Notes: generated by a model not told the origin, from the letters alone. 64,000 nt of DNA from Cepaea nemoralis (GCA_014155875.1 JACEFZ010015105.1:1-64000); one strand, 5' to 3'; positions 35,263-46,914 are shown, counted from the stretch's first letter. Made by a program: numbers and translations.

Positions 35263-37696
35263 TCCCTTTTTTGATTAGTTTCTGACAGGTATCACATGAT
35301 TTACAATGGGTTTTTATGTCTTGGCAAAATTTAGGCCAATAAAATTGGCTCAGGACTCTGGCCCTGGTTTTTTCATAACCCATATGACCTCCGAAAGGTG
35401 AGTCATGGGCTATATGTAGCACTTTCTCACGATGTGACTGAGGTAGAACCACTTGCTGTATCGTGGTTTGATCTCTGGTATATAATCTAGTTAGAATATT
35501 GTTAATTAGTCTAAATGTCCAAGAAGCGTTTTTCGTCAATTTTGGCTTTAATCCTACTAGCCGAAAGTATTGCGAAAGGGTTGGATCTGCTTTTTGTTCT
35601 TCTATAAACTGGGTGGTGGCAATATTGGGTGAAATGATTTGTAGCGACTCATGAAGTTGGTCGTTGTGGGTTTTGTGTGTCATTTGTCTTGTTACTATAT
35701 TAGCGTATTGTGTGTGTTGTTGCACATTTACAGGCTCAATATTTTGTGGATCGATGGCGTCCTCAGTTCGAGGTGTTAATTTGATGGTATCATTGAAAGA
35801 TTCAACCGCCCCAGTATTCTGCACCTCTGTGAATTCGTTTCGAATTCCGTCATCGGTTGTCTCCCTTGTGCTTTTGGCAGTTTGAGACAAGCACGCGTGG
35901 TTTTTCATTTTGGAACCACTGTTCAGTTTTTGGATACAGTTTTTCTGTTCCCATTCTCTGATTTCTTTTTCAGAGCAAGATCTTATGTTGGGAAGATTCC
36001 CAAGGATGATTTCAGCGGCAGGATTTTCTAGTACTGCGCATAGCACTTGTCCTGATATAAAAGGTGTCCGAATTTCGGCAAGTGCTAGGGGGTATCTTTC
36101 GATAGTGCCTGCGAATGTGCGACACGTTACGTATTTGTGTGTGTAGTCTTTGTCATTAACTAATGTTCTCTTAATTCCACAAAGAGTCGCGCCGGAATCG
36201 CGTATTAATGTACATTGTTTGTTATTAACAAAACCTGTTGCAAACTTTAACTTGCCTGTTGATGTTAAGGCTGCGTTGGCCATTTCGTTAGAAACTGGGA
36301 TTGTGTGGCCGCATAACAAAGTTGTATCAAGCTGAAATTTTCTACAGGTGTTACATGTGTTATCAGTGATGGTGTTAATGATTTCTACTGCATTACCTAA
36401 CTCACTCGCACTTTCATTCTGGATGTCGCATTCGTTCTGTTGTTCAATTTCTTCATCTGAGGATGTGTCTATTAATGCGGCATTAGCCTGCTTCATCATC
36501 TTTCGCCCGTCACAGCGTGCTGAATAGTGCCCAAAGCTCGAACAAAAATAACATTTGACCGCTCTCTGATATGCGTTCCTTTTGTTCTTTTGTTTTTCCA
36601 CTATCATTTGCAGATGATGTGGATAATTTGGTGATTTGTCACACATCGCGTACTCTTCGTGTCTCAGATGACAATACTGGCACATTACTGGCTTTGTGAA
36701 CTTAGAGCGTTGTTTGAACCTATTTTCATTTGGTTTTGAATATTTGGTGTTTGTAACCGCTGCTGTTTCATTTTGGCTCATATTCAACTGAAAAATATCG
36801 CGGTTCGCTGTAAAATATGCGCTCCCCTTATTTTCTATTTCTTGAATAGTTTTACAATCCATTTGTCTCAAAAATTTAGAAAAAGGTGTTGGTATTGTGC
36901 TAATAATTTTATCAATTATAATTAGCTCCTTCAGTTTATCATGGTTGTTATTTGTTTTTGCTGAGGTTATCCATTTTGTACAAATATCTTGGACTGTAGA
37001 CACGTAGTCTATGAAAGTTTGGTTAGGCAATGGGGTTAATTTGGAGAACTGTAGTTGATAGCCTGCTGTATCTAGTGAAAAATGTTGTAGTATTCTTTGT
37101 TTCAAATAGTCGTAATCTTTCCTCATGTCTTGTGGAACTGTCTCTATCACTTTTAAGGGCTCTAAAGCTAAATTTCTCATCAGAATAAATGACCAGTCGA
37201 CTTTTGCGACGTTATGGTAAGTCATCAAACACTCGAAGTTCTCTAAGTATGCGCTTATTGAATCTCCTGAACAAAACGGCTTGACTAGGCCTTTATATTT
37301 GTTGTATTTTTGTTCATCTTCTTTACTTCTAATTTTGTTTACTGACATTTCTAAGTTGGAGTCAATTTCCATTTGTTTCAGTTTTATCTGTGTCTCTGCA
37401 TTCAATTGGGCTTGCTTGGTCGCAGCTTCGAGCTCCATTTGCATCTTCTTCTCTTGAGCCTGCAGTTGCATTTTCTTTTCTTCAGCTTCCATTTGCATCT
37501 TCTTCTCTTGAGCCTGCAGTTGCATTTTCTTTTCTTCAGCTTCCATTTGCATCTGCATCTTTTTCTCTTCCCTTTCTATTGCTCTGTCTTCTCGTGCAAT
37601 ATTTTCTGCATGTGTCTTTTGTTCCCATTCTGAAAGTTTCTCCTCAATATATCCTAACCTAATACCTAATTCAATGCACTCTTCTAATGTTGACAT
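35195..37696 (-). CDS. Gag-protease and integrase N-terminal zinc domain, 833 aa
   Basis: Domains in order: a coiled coil at residues 15-125 with an 18-residue tandem repeat (EEKKMQLQAQEKKMQMEA, twice); a gag capsid-like region at ~130-300; a CCHC zinc knuckle at 382-395 (C-X2-C-X4-H-X4-C); an aspartic protease with DSGA at 500-503 and ILG at 564-566; and the integrase HHCC zinc domain (H764, H771, C801, C804). The last ~20 residues are out of frame after an A6 run at 35258-35263, so the true product would continue into integrase. The Met at 37696 follows a 600-base leader. Gag and pol share a frame with no gag stop. Confidence 0.9.
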   Translation of the reverse strand: MSTLEECIELGIRLGYIEEKLSEWEQKTHAENIAREDRAIEREEKKMQMQMEAEEKKMQLQAQEKKMQMEAEEKKMQLQAQEKKMQMELEAATKQAQLNAETQIKLKQMEIDSNLEMSVNKIRSKEDEQKYNKYKGLVKPFCSGDSISAYLENFECLMTYHNVAKVDWSFILMRNLALEPLKVIETVPQDMRKDYDYLKQRILQHFSLDTAGYQLQFSKLTPLPNQTFIDYVSTVQDICTKWITSAKTNNNHDKLKELIIIDKIISTIPTPFSKFLRQMDCKTIQEIENKGSAYFTANRDIFQLNMSQNETAAVTNTKYSKPNENRFKQRSKFTKPVMCQYCHLRHEEYAMCDKSPNYPHHLQMIVEKQKNKRNAYQRAVKCYFCSSFGHYSARCDGRKMMKQANAALIDTSSDEEIEQQNECDIQNESASELGNAVEIINTITDNTCNTCRKFQLDTTLLCGHTIPVSNEMANAALTSTGKLKFATGFVNNKQCTLIRDSGATLCGIKRTLVNDKDYTHKYVTCRTFAGTIERYPLALAEIRTPFISGQVLCAVLENPAAEIILGNLPNIRSCSEKEIREWEQKNCIQKLNSGSKMKNHACLSQTAKSTRETTDDGIRNEFTEVQNTGAVESFNDTIKLTPRTEDAIDPQNIEPVNVQQHTQYANIVTRQMTHKTHNDQLHESLQIISPNIATTQFIEEQKADPTLSQYFRLVGLKPKLTKNASWTFRLINNILTRLYTRDQTTIQQVVLPQSHREKVLHIAHDSPFGGHMGYEKTRARVLSQFYWPKFCQDIKTHCKSCDTCQKLIKKGKKPYGRNSINHNCLETISNRGG
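37430..37572 (-). repeat. 54-bp coding minisatellite in gag
   Basis: Two near-identical 54-bp units, plus a partial third, encode the 18-residue coiled-coil repeat. The length keeps the frame and the heptad-like pattern. Confidence 0.85.
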
Positions 37697-38293
37697 CTTG
37701 TATTTTAGTTATTGTTCACTTTATTGAAATTAAATCCCTTTGAAATTAGTTTGGGTGTACAAAAGTTGGTTATCCCCCTTAATGTTTACATTCAAATTTA
37801 CACGAGCAGGTTTACTTGGTTATAAAATTAGCATATACATAAAAATCAATACAAAGAAAAATGTTACATCAATGAATCATGGATGAGTATCGCTTAGGGA
37901 CATAATGAGCATGAAATGAAACTCATCTTATTTTTCCTGGTTTATCGACTGTAGTCTTGTTGTGCTTTCCTGTTTTCTCGCCACTGCTGGAGTACAGGTT
38001 ACATACACACGATATTTCGCGGAACAATCTGATGTTGGAATAAAAAAAAATTAGTAACAGTCAATGTAATTGTCACAGTCATGTCAATGTCAAATTTTAT
38101 GAACATCAGTATAAATTCAAATATCAAATATTTTTGTAGAGGGACTATAATAGCTCATTCACAGATAATATGATGATAGCTGCAAAGTTTTTGACTTTGT
38201 CATGTATGATATATTTTTTTTTACTTGGCAAAACCAAGAGCTGTCTGAAAGTAAAGCGTGTGATTGCCAAAACCGGCTTGCCCCCAAATAGCC
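37697..38293 (-). promoter_or_regulatory. 5' leader of the Gmr1-like element
   Basis: About 600 non-coding bases between the 5' LTR and gag. The first bases after the LTR on the minus strand read GGCTATTTGGGGGCAAGCCG. The TGGGGGCAAGCC part is a candidate primer-binding site, offset ~6 bases from the LTR. I could not match it to a specific tRNA. Confidence 0.5.
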
Positions 38294-38835
38294 TGTCACC
38301 GTCCTAGATCTCTAGGGGAATGAAACTCGGGCTCATACAGGCAACAAACTCCGTTCATATGCAATCTAACATCATTTATTATTATTATGTTACAGTAAGC
38401 TGGCGAAGAGAGTTTTCGCAAGCCAGCAATCTGCAAGTTGCGTATCACAGGAGTTTACAATAAACATGATTATCACAACAACTCTATCAGCTATCTAACA
38501 TATGCATAAGACCCCTAAATACACTGGGTCTAAACTATCAAGTCCCCCTTAAGGTAAGCCCTGTTGCTTCCTCGATGTCCAGTCCGTGTCTGCCCTCCCA
38601 CACGTGTCGCAATCCGACACGGGTGGTAACTCTCCCTGAGTTTCTCGTGGACCCCGCAATCGGCGGGCCCCATCGGTGTCCACGGGGCTGTGGACACACT
38701 GACTGGTCCTTCGAGAAGGCTCTGGATTATTCGAGCCTTCGAGTGACTCGGTTCTTTCCCTTTAGCTGGAGTTCTATCCCTTCTCTAGTCTCTCTTACTT
38801 TTATGTTGGTACCGCCCTTATGTGAGGCTGTGACA
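38294..38835 (-). repeat. 5' LTR of the Gmr1-like element
   Basis: 542 bp. It differs from the other LTR at three positions, all transitions. It should hold the promoter of the element. The target duplication accac follows at 38836-38840. Confidence 0.93.
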
Positions 38836-39176
38836 ACCACATATATCGAGAGGGAAATTGGGTAGACATTAATGAGAGACAGAGAGAGACAGAAGGAGAG
38901 AGAGAGACAGACAGACAGACAGAGAGACAGACAGAGAGACAGAAACAGACATGCATACAGAGAGCGAGACAGAGAGAGATAGAAAGAGGAGCAGGAGACA
39001 GACAGATAGAAAGAGAGACAGAGGAAAGAAAAAAGAGAGACAGACAGAAACAGACATGCATAGAGAAAGAGAGCGTAACAGAGAGAGGTAGAGAGGAGAG
39101 AGAGAGAGAGAGAGACAACCACATATATCGAGAGGGAAATTGGGTAGACTGACATTAATGAGAGACAGAGAGAGAC

Positions 39177-39275
<99 letters not shown>
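38836..39275. repeat. GA/GACA-rich minisatellite with a duplicated ~280-bp unit
   Basis: The stretch ACCACATATATCGAGAGGGA (38836 on) recurs at 39118 on, each followed by GACATTAATGAGAGACAGAG and GA/GACA repeats. The second copy is an un-inserted equivalent of the Gmr1-like element's target. The Ser/Leu/Cys ORFs on the minus strand are artefacts. Confidence 0.88.
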
Positions 39276-40394
39276 TTAGGAAGCTCTGAAAACGCAACTT
39301 ACGTGATTGTAATGAGTGTAAACAGCAAATTGTAGACACAGAAACGATGGGACTTGAAACACTGTGAATAAAAAATAAGGAAGGGGAATAATAAGAGAAC
39401 CAGATAATACACATTAACATCATGGCATGTTATGAAAACAACATCATGAACATCAACATCTTGTATTCGGATCAGGTCCACGACTTTGATGAAAATGTAA
39501 AATGCAAAACCTGATAACCCGTGCTTATTACCATGTCACGGTATGCTTTTTTGATGTAAGTTCAGTGATGGTAGTTGATGATGGGTGATAGTTGATATGT
39601 ACCGGGTTTATCTGTTTGTGAGATAGCAGGGGGTGACAACCGCATAACTGAAAGCGGTGAATTTAAAGTTGGAGACGAAAATATTGTCACCAAAACTATC
39701 ATTGATCGGAAATAGACTTATAATACCAACATTACATATAAAGTGTGGTGTGCTGAAGCCTTTTGTTAAGACAGTGAATACATGGCGCATATAAATAAAT
39801 AAAGGTGATATGTTTAATTACCCGCTCATTAGAATGTAAATACCCGTTCCAACTTTTATCAACAGATGCCACAACCTACTTATCTTTTTATTTTATCTGC
39901 TGTGCGTAACTTTCTGTGTAAGTTTATGGCTAATAATTATTGTGACTTAGCTGAAAAACTTAGTATTGAGGTAAGCGTGGATACACCGGGAATATATTAT
40001 TCCCCCTACTTCCGTAATTATTTCTTTTCCCCGAGAATCTTGTCGTTTTTAGTGAAAAGTTCACGAAGATATATTAACAAAAGTTGAATATAATACTACT
40101 ATACTATACGGGAAAAGTACGAATAAACCACAAGGTGTTTATTATTGGGGGAAAATTGTCATAAGTCAGAGATGTTGTACGCATGTAAGAGCGTTATGTG
40201 ATGGACAGTGGGGGAGGTTTAACAGAAGTTGTTGATGTGTATAGTGAGACGAACAAGAAATAAATTAAGAAATGATTGTTGGTGAAAGGAAATTAGACAA
40301 AACAACAGACATCGCCAACACTAATAGAAAGATCAAATAGACCCACAACAAGGCAAGTAGTTGTGGTTCCTAGAGTATATCAAAACATGAGATA
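39276..40394. other. No recognisable gene
   Basis: AT-rich sequence with no domain-bearing ORF and no array. Confidence 0.5.
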
Positions 40395-40640
40395 AACTAA
40401 GTTTGTAGCCGAAGTAACTAACAGCGAATGTCTGAAAGAAGTTAATGAAACTAGAACAATGTATACAACATTAAGAAAGAGACCAATAGTTTGTTTGGTC
40501 ATGTGATGCGAAGAACGATCTTGGAGAATAGCTTGACAATTGGAAAGTTTCTTAATCGGCTGAACCCAAAAGTGAGGATGGGGATGGTGAGGGATGCATG
40601 GACAATACTGAAATATAAATGGATCTGACACGGTATGGGC
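40395..40640 (+). mobile_element. LINE ORF2 C-terminal fragment (family J)
   Basis: The plus strand reads VNETRTMYTTLRKR, then SLFGHVMRRTILENSLTIGK after a frameshift, then a degenerate WxxDxxR-type end. The FGHVMRR...LENxxTxGK order is the same as in the fragment nested in the SINE at 14.5 kb. Short and non-functional. Confidence 0.6.
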
Positions 40641-43090
40641 ATGGTCATAACACCTCTAACTCGTCAGCATGCAAGTCTGCATCATTTTGGTAGGCTTAAA
40701 TGTACACCACCCATATACAGTATGAACAAAATACAAACGACATAAGCATTTGATAAAAATCATGTGTCATCATAATATAAATCACGAAAAGGGGGGAAAA
40801 TAAATAGGATGAGGAAGAAGAGGGGTTCCACTCAATGGTGGGATCTCTACCCTCTCTTCTTTCTAGATGGAATTCATTCCTACATCTGTTGGAGTGTGGT
40901 GATGATGCGATCAACTCTTGATGAAACAAGGACAGTAAGATAAGATAATAAAGATGAGACCAAGTTGTCCAGTTGTGACAATAGTCCTCAGGTTGTGATC
41001 AAGGAAGTTGAGACAAAGTCATCACTGATGTGACATAGTTGTGTGGTGATTGAGATAGATAAGACAAAGGACGTGTTGTGACAGAAGCATGTTGAGATAA
41101 ATACATATTGTGACAACTGCCTGGTAAGTCAGAGGTCTGTTGAGACTTATGCATATAAAGACAAGGTTTGTTGGGACACAGGCAGGTTGAGATAAAGTTA
41201 CCATTATAACATCTCTCATCCTATGTTTGTAATGCAAGACCAGTCTTAATTCCTCTGGAGCTAGACTTAGATCTCAAGTGCCCTCCATCATTATCATCAT
41301 TAGCACATTTGCCTTTTCAATCAGGGGAAAATTTGAACCTTTCCTCCCACAACAAAAGTAATGATCATGAACCAATATTAAATATACAACAATCACAAAT
41401 GAAAACATATCACTTATCTCATGAAATTATGCTAGAGCCTTTAGATAGTTATGCATTCAGCATAAGCAATGGTTCGAATACAAACGCAGATTGTCCCTCC
41501 CAGCTTTCTCCTCTGAGCAAGGGGTTGGAGACGACGTTTGAAAAGAACTACCCACTGCTGCCAACAATTTCCGTGCACACAATTCAGAAATGGATTTGCC
41601 TTCTTGCCATTTTTCAGAACACACTTGGCAGGCCCCTGAACGTAATAATCACCCAGTCATCCAGCAACATTTGTGTGAAGGCTGGCGGTGCTTGCAACGT
41701 CTGGCAAACATTTAGGTATATGGTGCAGCTATCTTTCCTTATTAATGAGCATTAATTCTCATGACAAGAACATGGCGAAGCATATTCATGAAAAATGTGA
41801 ACAGAAGAATCACATATTATACATTCAAAAAGGTGTGAGTCTGTGTACAAGGTTTTCAAGAGATAGACTCTAAGCAACATTTTCTCGGCAGAAGCAACAA
41901 TGCCTAGAATGTGCATTTAAAAAGTGCTTTTAAATGGCATAGAGAAAAGTGTTTATATAAAGATGCATTTAGTATGCATTAGCATTCTGTAGCATATGGC
42001 GATGGAATGTCTAGCAGAAGGGCCTTAAAATGGTAGATGCAGCAATGAAAAAAACATGGCATTTAGCGACATTTCTCTCTCGCATAAAAGCATTGATTTT
42101 GATCATTTTAAGAAGCTTAAACATCACATTGACACCATTACTTACACAAAAACCGTGTTACCTTAACATCATGGATCATCTTAGCACATATTTAAGGTCA
42201 GGCTTACCTGAGGGGACCGAGAACACCTGCTAACAGAAAATGCTAGTGGATGTATCGAAGGTGTGGCGTGAACTGAATTGTTTTACACCGCCAATTATGC
42301 TCAGGGACTCTGGCGGGTATGTCAGGTTTTGTTCGAGCCAATCGTTTCTCGTCCTTTCAAATCACCCACATATGTTGAAACGGATAATGAAACTCTCCAA
42401 TATGGCGTTCCTTTCTGGTCGGTGTGACAGATATAGGAAAATATGAGGTGACTGGGAAATATATCACAAGCCCCAATGAAACGAGATGATACATTGACCA
42501 TAGAACGTGAGGAATCCAAGGCAGAAAGATAATGAATGAAGAAAGACTAGCAGATACATCCATGACACAGACAATGACGATTGGAAGACTGTAATTTCGA
42601 TGCCAGAAGTAACTGGGCACAGAAAAGTGCGAGGAACGGTGCCCATGGTAATTGAGGATATGAGGGAAAGAGTGATACGTAACAGCATGTCACCAAGTAA
42701 AGAAATCAATGCAAGTGTTCGCACATGTGCACATACATATAGTACATGAAGACACTCGCAATAGATTGAAAGAGATAAAGTACTCGTTTCCACGCCTTGG
42801 GGCATACTGGCTATATGGTGCTAGCCTCACTGTTGTATAGACGAATAGAAACTCGATGGATGATTTGGCTAGTGTTACTATGGTCTCATATCTGTATATC
42901 TGTATATGAAACTCAGAGCCTGTGCATTGACTCTGTGTCCTGTGGATGGTTCGACTAGAAGATACTACAAACGGAAAACAAAACATGTATCCAGGGTGGG
43001 AGGGAGAAGGGAACATAAATAGATGGCTATACAGTGACCACAATCATGTGATAGTAACATTTGGAAGTAAGTGTAAAGAGGCGTGTCATT
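40641..43090. other. No confirmed gene; cryptic repeat and one open frame
   Basis: Positions 40955-41210 repeat GTTGAGATAAA / GTTGTGACA-like words every ~30 bases, an eroded minisatellite. An open frame of 148 codons at 41309-41755 has protein-like composition but no motif I recognise, and an overlapping frame looks equally plausible for its second half. I see nothing else definable. Confidence 0.45.
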
Positions 43091-43091
43091 T

Positions 43092-43165
43092 CTTTTTTTT
43101 CTTTTTTTCTCGTGTGTAATGTTTCTATTGGTTGTACATACAACACGCTCTAGCTTCCTCTAGAT
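43092..43165 (-). pseudogene. RPS26: RPS26 retropseudogene, 3' end and poly(A)
   Basis: This is the continuation, beyond the hAT insertion, of the RPS26-like sequence at 47162-47530. The last codons and a short 3' UTR are followed by an A-rich tail (plus T/C run at 43092-43119). Genomic poly(A) at the 3' end marks a processed copy. The AAAGAGG left of the tail (near 43075) recurs just 5' of the gene near 47525 and may be the remains of a target duplication. Confidence 0.68.
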
Positions 43166-43301
43166 CAGGGGTGGACAAACTACGGCCCGCGGGCCGCATG
43201 CGACCCGCCAAGTGATTTTATACTGCCCACGGGGGCATTTAAAAATAACAATTTTTAATTAGTTTTATTTAGTTGAAATTTACAGAATTGCATGTACCGT
43301 T

Positions 43302-45125
43302 ATGATGAGTGTCAACAACAAACGTAAAATTGAAGATGAATGCCATGGACAACTAAGTACTGTTTTATAAAAGTTGGTAGCAAATCAGTATGCTTTTTGT
43401 GTCGAGAGCCAGTGGCTGTCTTCAAGGAGTACAATTTAAAAAGACATTATCAAACAAAACATTCCGATTTCGGATACAATTTAACGACCGAAGAGAAGGA
43501 AAGGAAATGCCTTGAGTTGGTGAAAAATTTGGAGAAACAGCAAACTCTTTTCACTAAACAGTCTTCAATTCAAGATGCTGCAACTGAAGCTAGTCTTGTG
43601 CTGTCACACAGAATTGTAAAACATAATAAGCCATTGTCCGATGGCGAGTTCATCAAGGAATGTTTGCTAGATGCAGCAAACATTATGTGTCCAGAACCAA
43701 AAAAAAAAAAAAAATTTGACAACATTACTTTTCAAGGAGAACTGTGGTCAGACGTGTTGACAAGATAAGTGACAATTTGATGCATAAACTTCAAGATCGA
43801 AGTAAACAATTTTTGTGGTACCCTCTTTCATTGGATGAGAGTACCGATGTACATGATACTGCCCAATTATTTATATCAATACGTGGAATAAACACTTCTT
43901 TCAAACTCACTGAAGAGTTACTGAGTGTTGAGTCACTCAAAGACACACCCACAGGCCATGATATATTCAATGATGTTACTAACTGTATTGAAAGAATTGG
44001 GTTGGTTTGGAACAAGATGACAAGTGTTACAACCGACGGAGCTGGTGCTTTGATTGGAAAAAAATGTAGGTCTGGTAAAGTTGATAAGTGATAAGATTCA
44101 AGCAGAATATCCAGACAACACATTATTACCACTTCACTGTGTAATTCATAAAGAAAGTCTGTGTAAAACTGTTTTGAATCTCAAGCATGTTATTGACCCA
44201 CTTGTCAGTGTAATCAACCTCATCAGATCAAGAGGACTTAGTTACAGACAGTTCAAGTCATTACTTGACGATTTGGAAACTGAACATTCCGATGTCCTGA
44301 ATCACACCAATGTTCGATGGCTGAGTCTCGGCAAGGTGTTGAGGCGAGTGTGGGAATTCAGAGAAGAAATAGTGATGTTCCTAGAGATAAAGGGCATTGA
44401 ATGTGACTTTAATACTAACATTGTCAATAAAGAGTGGCAGTCAGACTTTATGTTTGCCATTGAAATTATGGAAAAGTTAAATGAACTGAATGTCAAAATT
44501 CAGGGCAGTGGTGTGTTTGCACATGCATTGTATGTATATGTAAAATCATTTCAGGCAAAACTCTCTCTCACTGTTCTCCAGACAAGCAAGTGAAAAAAGA
44601 TTTTGTCACTTCCCTTTGCTGAAACAAGAAACCATTTCTGGTGAAATGACTGAAAAATACAAAGCCCAATTAGATGCATTGATTGAAGAATTTGGATGGA
44701 GATTCCAAGATTTCAAGAAATTAGAGCCATAGTTCAGTATTCTCAGTTCACCTTTTAGTGCAGAAGCTGATAAAGTCAGAGAGGACATACAGTTGGAGCT
44801 GCTTGACTTACAAGCAGATCATAACCTGAAAGAGAAATTCAAGGCAGATGGTTTGCTGAATTTCTATGGATCTTTATCACAAGAATCATTTCCCAACTTG
44901 AAAAACTTTGCAGCTAAACTTTTATCATTATTTCGATCAATATACATTTGCGAACAAGCATTCTCTTGCTTGAAGATCAACAAATCTAAGAATAGGTCTT
45001 TATTGTCGGACTGCAACTTGCGAATTTCAACAAGTAAACTTGCTCCAGATTTGAAGAATATTGTCAAAAATTGCAAGCAGTTACATACATCTCATTGGAA
45101 ATCAACAACTGTAGTGACAATGTAG
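43302..45125 (+). pseudogene. hAT transposase, broken
   Basis: Order: a BED-type zinc finger (CFLCREPVAVFKEYNLKRHY plus a following H); the first catalytic region (SLDESTDVHDTAQL); the second Asp in TTDGA; an LHCVIHKESLC motif typical of the hAT insertion domain; a VRWLSLGKVL stretch; and the C-terminal hATC dimerisation region (FPNLKNFAAKLLSLFRSIYI, EQAFSCLKINKSKNR). It resembles the transposase type behind domesticated ZBED/GTF2IRD2-like genes. Frame breaks lie near 43325, 43765, 44070, 44580 and a stop at 44730. A homopolymer A run at 43699-43714 is one possible break point. Confidence 0.88.
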
Positions 45126-45247
45126 TAGCTGTGTGTCTAAATTAAAGTCATTGATAGATAATAAAGAATATTTGTTATAATAACAAGTTGTAAAATCGTG
45201 TTAACAAAATAGTAAAAGTTTTTGCCCATATTGTCAAATATAATTTA

Positions 45248-46001
45248 CTAGCTGACCCTGCCCGGCTTCGCCCAGTCCCTGGTGGGGAGCATCTCATTAA
45301 ATTCATATAAGTAGTCATATAAGTTCCTGTTCCCGACTGTCTATCTTTCTGTCTGTCTGTCTATCTGTCTGCCTGACCCTGTCCGGCTTCGCCCAGTCCC
45401 TGGTGGGGAGCATCTCATTTAATTCATATAAGTAGTCATATAAGTTCTCATTAAATTCATACAACAAAAAAAGTAACTTAAAAGAATGTCCTTCCACACA
45501 CCATCCATTATTTTTAATGAAAACTCTTTCTAATCACCTGCATGACTACAGTAACTTCTTAAGCAAAACAAGATGAGTTACAATGTTATGCATTGTGCAT
45601 TATTTTTATGAAAACTTTGAAAATGCCTTACAGATTGTATCATTATTTATTATAACTCATATGCCGGTACATAACTATGGACAAAGAGTTTATAAATCTT
45701 TGAAAACGATGCCACAATATGACTATAAGTTATACAGAAAAGTTATGCCCCTTGAAATAACTTTTACAGAGTTAGGTCCCCTGAGATATATGAAATTATA
45801 ATGAAAAATGAAAAATGAAATAATACTGAGTAAGCAGGCGATTTCACACTAACAAAATATCACAGTTGGCAGCGCTGGAATGAAAGGAAGGCGTGTAGAA
45901 AATTTCATCTCAATCGGATGGGCCGTTCGCGAACAGATAAAGAAAATACATACATACATACAGACAGACAGACAGACGGAGATCCTAATTTATATATAAG
46001 A
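45248..46001 (-). mobile_element. Non-autonomous Helitron, copy 2
   Basis: 754 bp with minus-strand ends TCTTATATATAA and CAGCTAG. The plus-left neighbour is A (45247). Its 5' end abuts copy 3 with no base in between. It carries two 3'-terminal units with short (CTGT)n and, at the other end, (CATA)n(CAGA)n. No protein domain. It is nearly identical to copy 3 outside the microsatellites. Confidence 0.85.
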
Positions 46002-46099
46002 CTAGCTGACCCTGCCCGGCTTCGCCCAGATCCTGGTGGGGAGCATCTCATTTAATTCATATAAGTAGTCATATAAGTTCCCGTTCCCGTTACCGACTA

Positions 46100-46158
<59 letters not shown>

Positions 46159-46914
46159 GACCCGGCCCGGCATCGCCCAGCTCCTGGTGTGAAGCATCTC
46201 ATTTAATTTATATAAGTAGTCATATAAGTTCCTGTTCCCGACTGTCTATCTGTCTGTCTGTCTGTCTATCTGTCTGCCTGACCCTGTCCGGCTTCGCCCA
46301 GTCCCTGGTGGGGAGCATCTCATTTAATTCATATAAGTAGTCATATAAGTTCTCATTAAATTCATACAACAAAAAAAGTAACTTAAAAGAATGTCCTTCC
46401 ACACACCATCCATTATTTTTAATGAAAACTCTTTCTAATCACCTGCATGACTACAGTAACTTCTTAAGCAAAAAAAGATGAGTTACAATGTTATGCATTG
46501 TGCATTATTTTTATGAAAACTTTGAAAATGCCTTACAGATTGTATCATTATTTATTATAACTCATATGCCGGTACATAACTATGGACAAAGAGTTTATAA
46601 ATCTTTGAAAACGATGCCACAATATGACTATAAGTTATACAGAAAAGTTATGCCCCTTGAAATAACTTTTACAGAGTTAGGTCCCCTGAGATATATGAAA
46701 TTATAATGAAAAATGAAAAATGAAATAATACTGAGTAAGCAGGCGATTTCACACTAACAAAATATCACAGTTGGCAGCGCTGGAATGAAAGGAAGGCGTG
46801 TAGAAAATTTCATCTCAATCGGATGTGCCGTTCGCGAACAAATAAAGGACATACATACATACATACATACAGACAGACAGACAGACAGACGGAGATCCTA
46901 ATTTATATATAAGA
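46002..46914 (-). mobile_element. Non-autonomous Helitron, copy 3
   Basis: 913 bp, with the same termini as copy 2. The plus-right neighbour is T (46915), so the pair sits between A and T of the hAT. It has three 3'-terminal units. It lies head-to-tail with copy 2. Confidence 0.85.

Larger units (their letters stand above)
30416..38835 (-). mobile_element. Gmr1-like Ty3/Gypsy LTR retrotransposon, near-intact
   Basis: It has two 542-bp LTRs with 3 transitions between them (~99.4% identical), TGTCAC...GTGACA ends, and a 5-bp duplication accac (30411-30415, 38836-38840). The coding order on the minus strand is gag, protease, integrase, RT, RNase H. Integrase precedes RT, the reverse of normal Ty3/Gypsy order and diagnostic of the Gmr1 group. 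A polypurine tract (plus 30958-30978, read as GGGGGGAGGGGGACTCC on minus) abuts the 3' LTR. The leader downstream of the 5' LTR is ~600 bases. Three single-base frame breaks make this copy defective as read. Confidence 0.93.

Noticed and set aside
35258..35263. Programmed frameshift at the A-run between gag-pol frames
   Set aside because: The required shift is +1 and falls inside integrase, not between gag and pol. A homopolymer indel is simpler.
38727..39423. Leu/Ser-rich minus-strand frames up to 184 codons
   Set aside because: They overlap the GA/GACA minisatellite and run out of it without a domain.
41309..41755. 148-codon frame as a host exon
   Set aside because: Composition is plausible but there is no motif, no splice support, and an overlapping frame is equally plausible. 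Not supportable without a search.
45583..46706. 72-codon frame (LCIVHYFYENF...) identical in two Helitrons and similar in the third
   Set aside because: It is on the antisense strand of the Helitron, and the copies are too alike at DNA level to show selection on protein. No domain.
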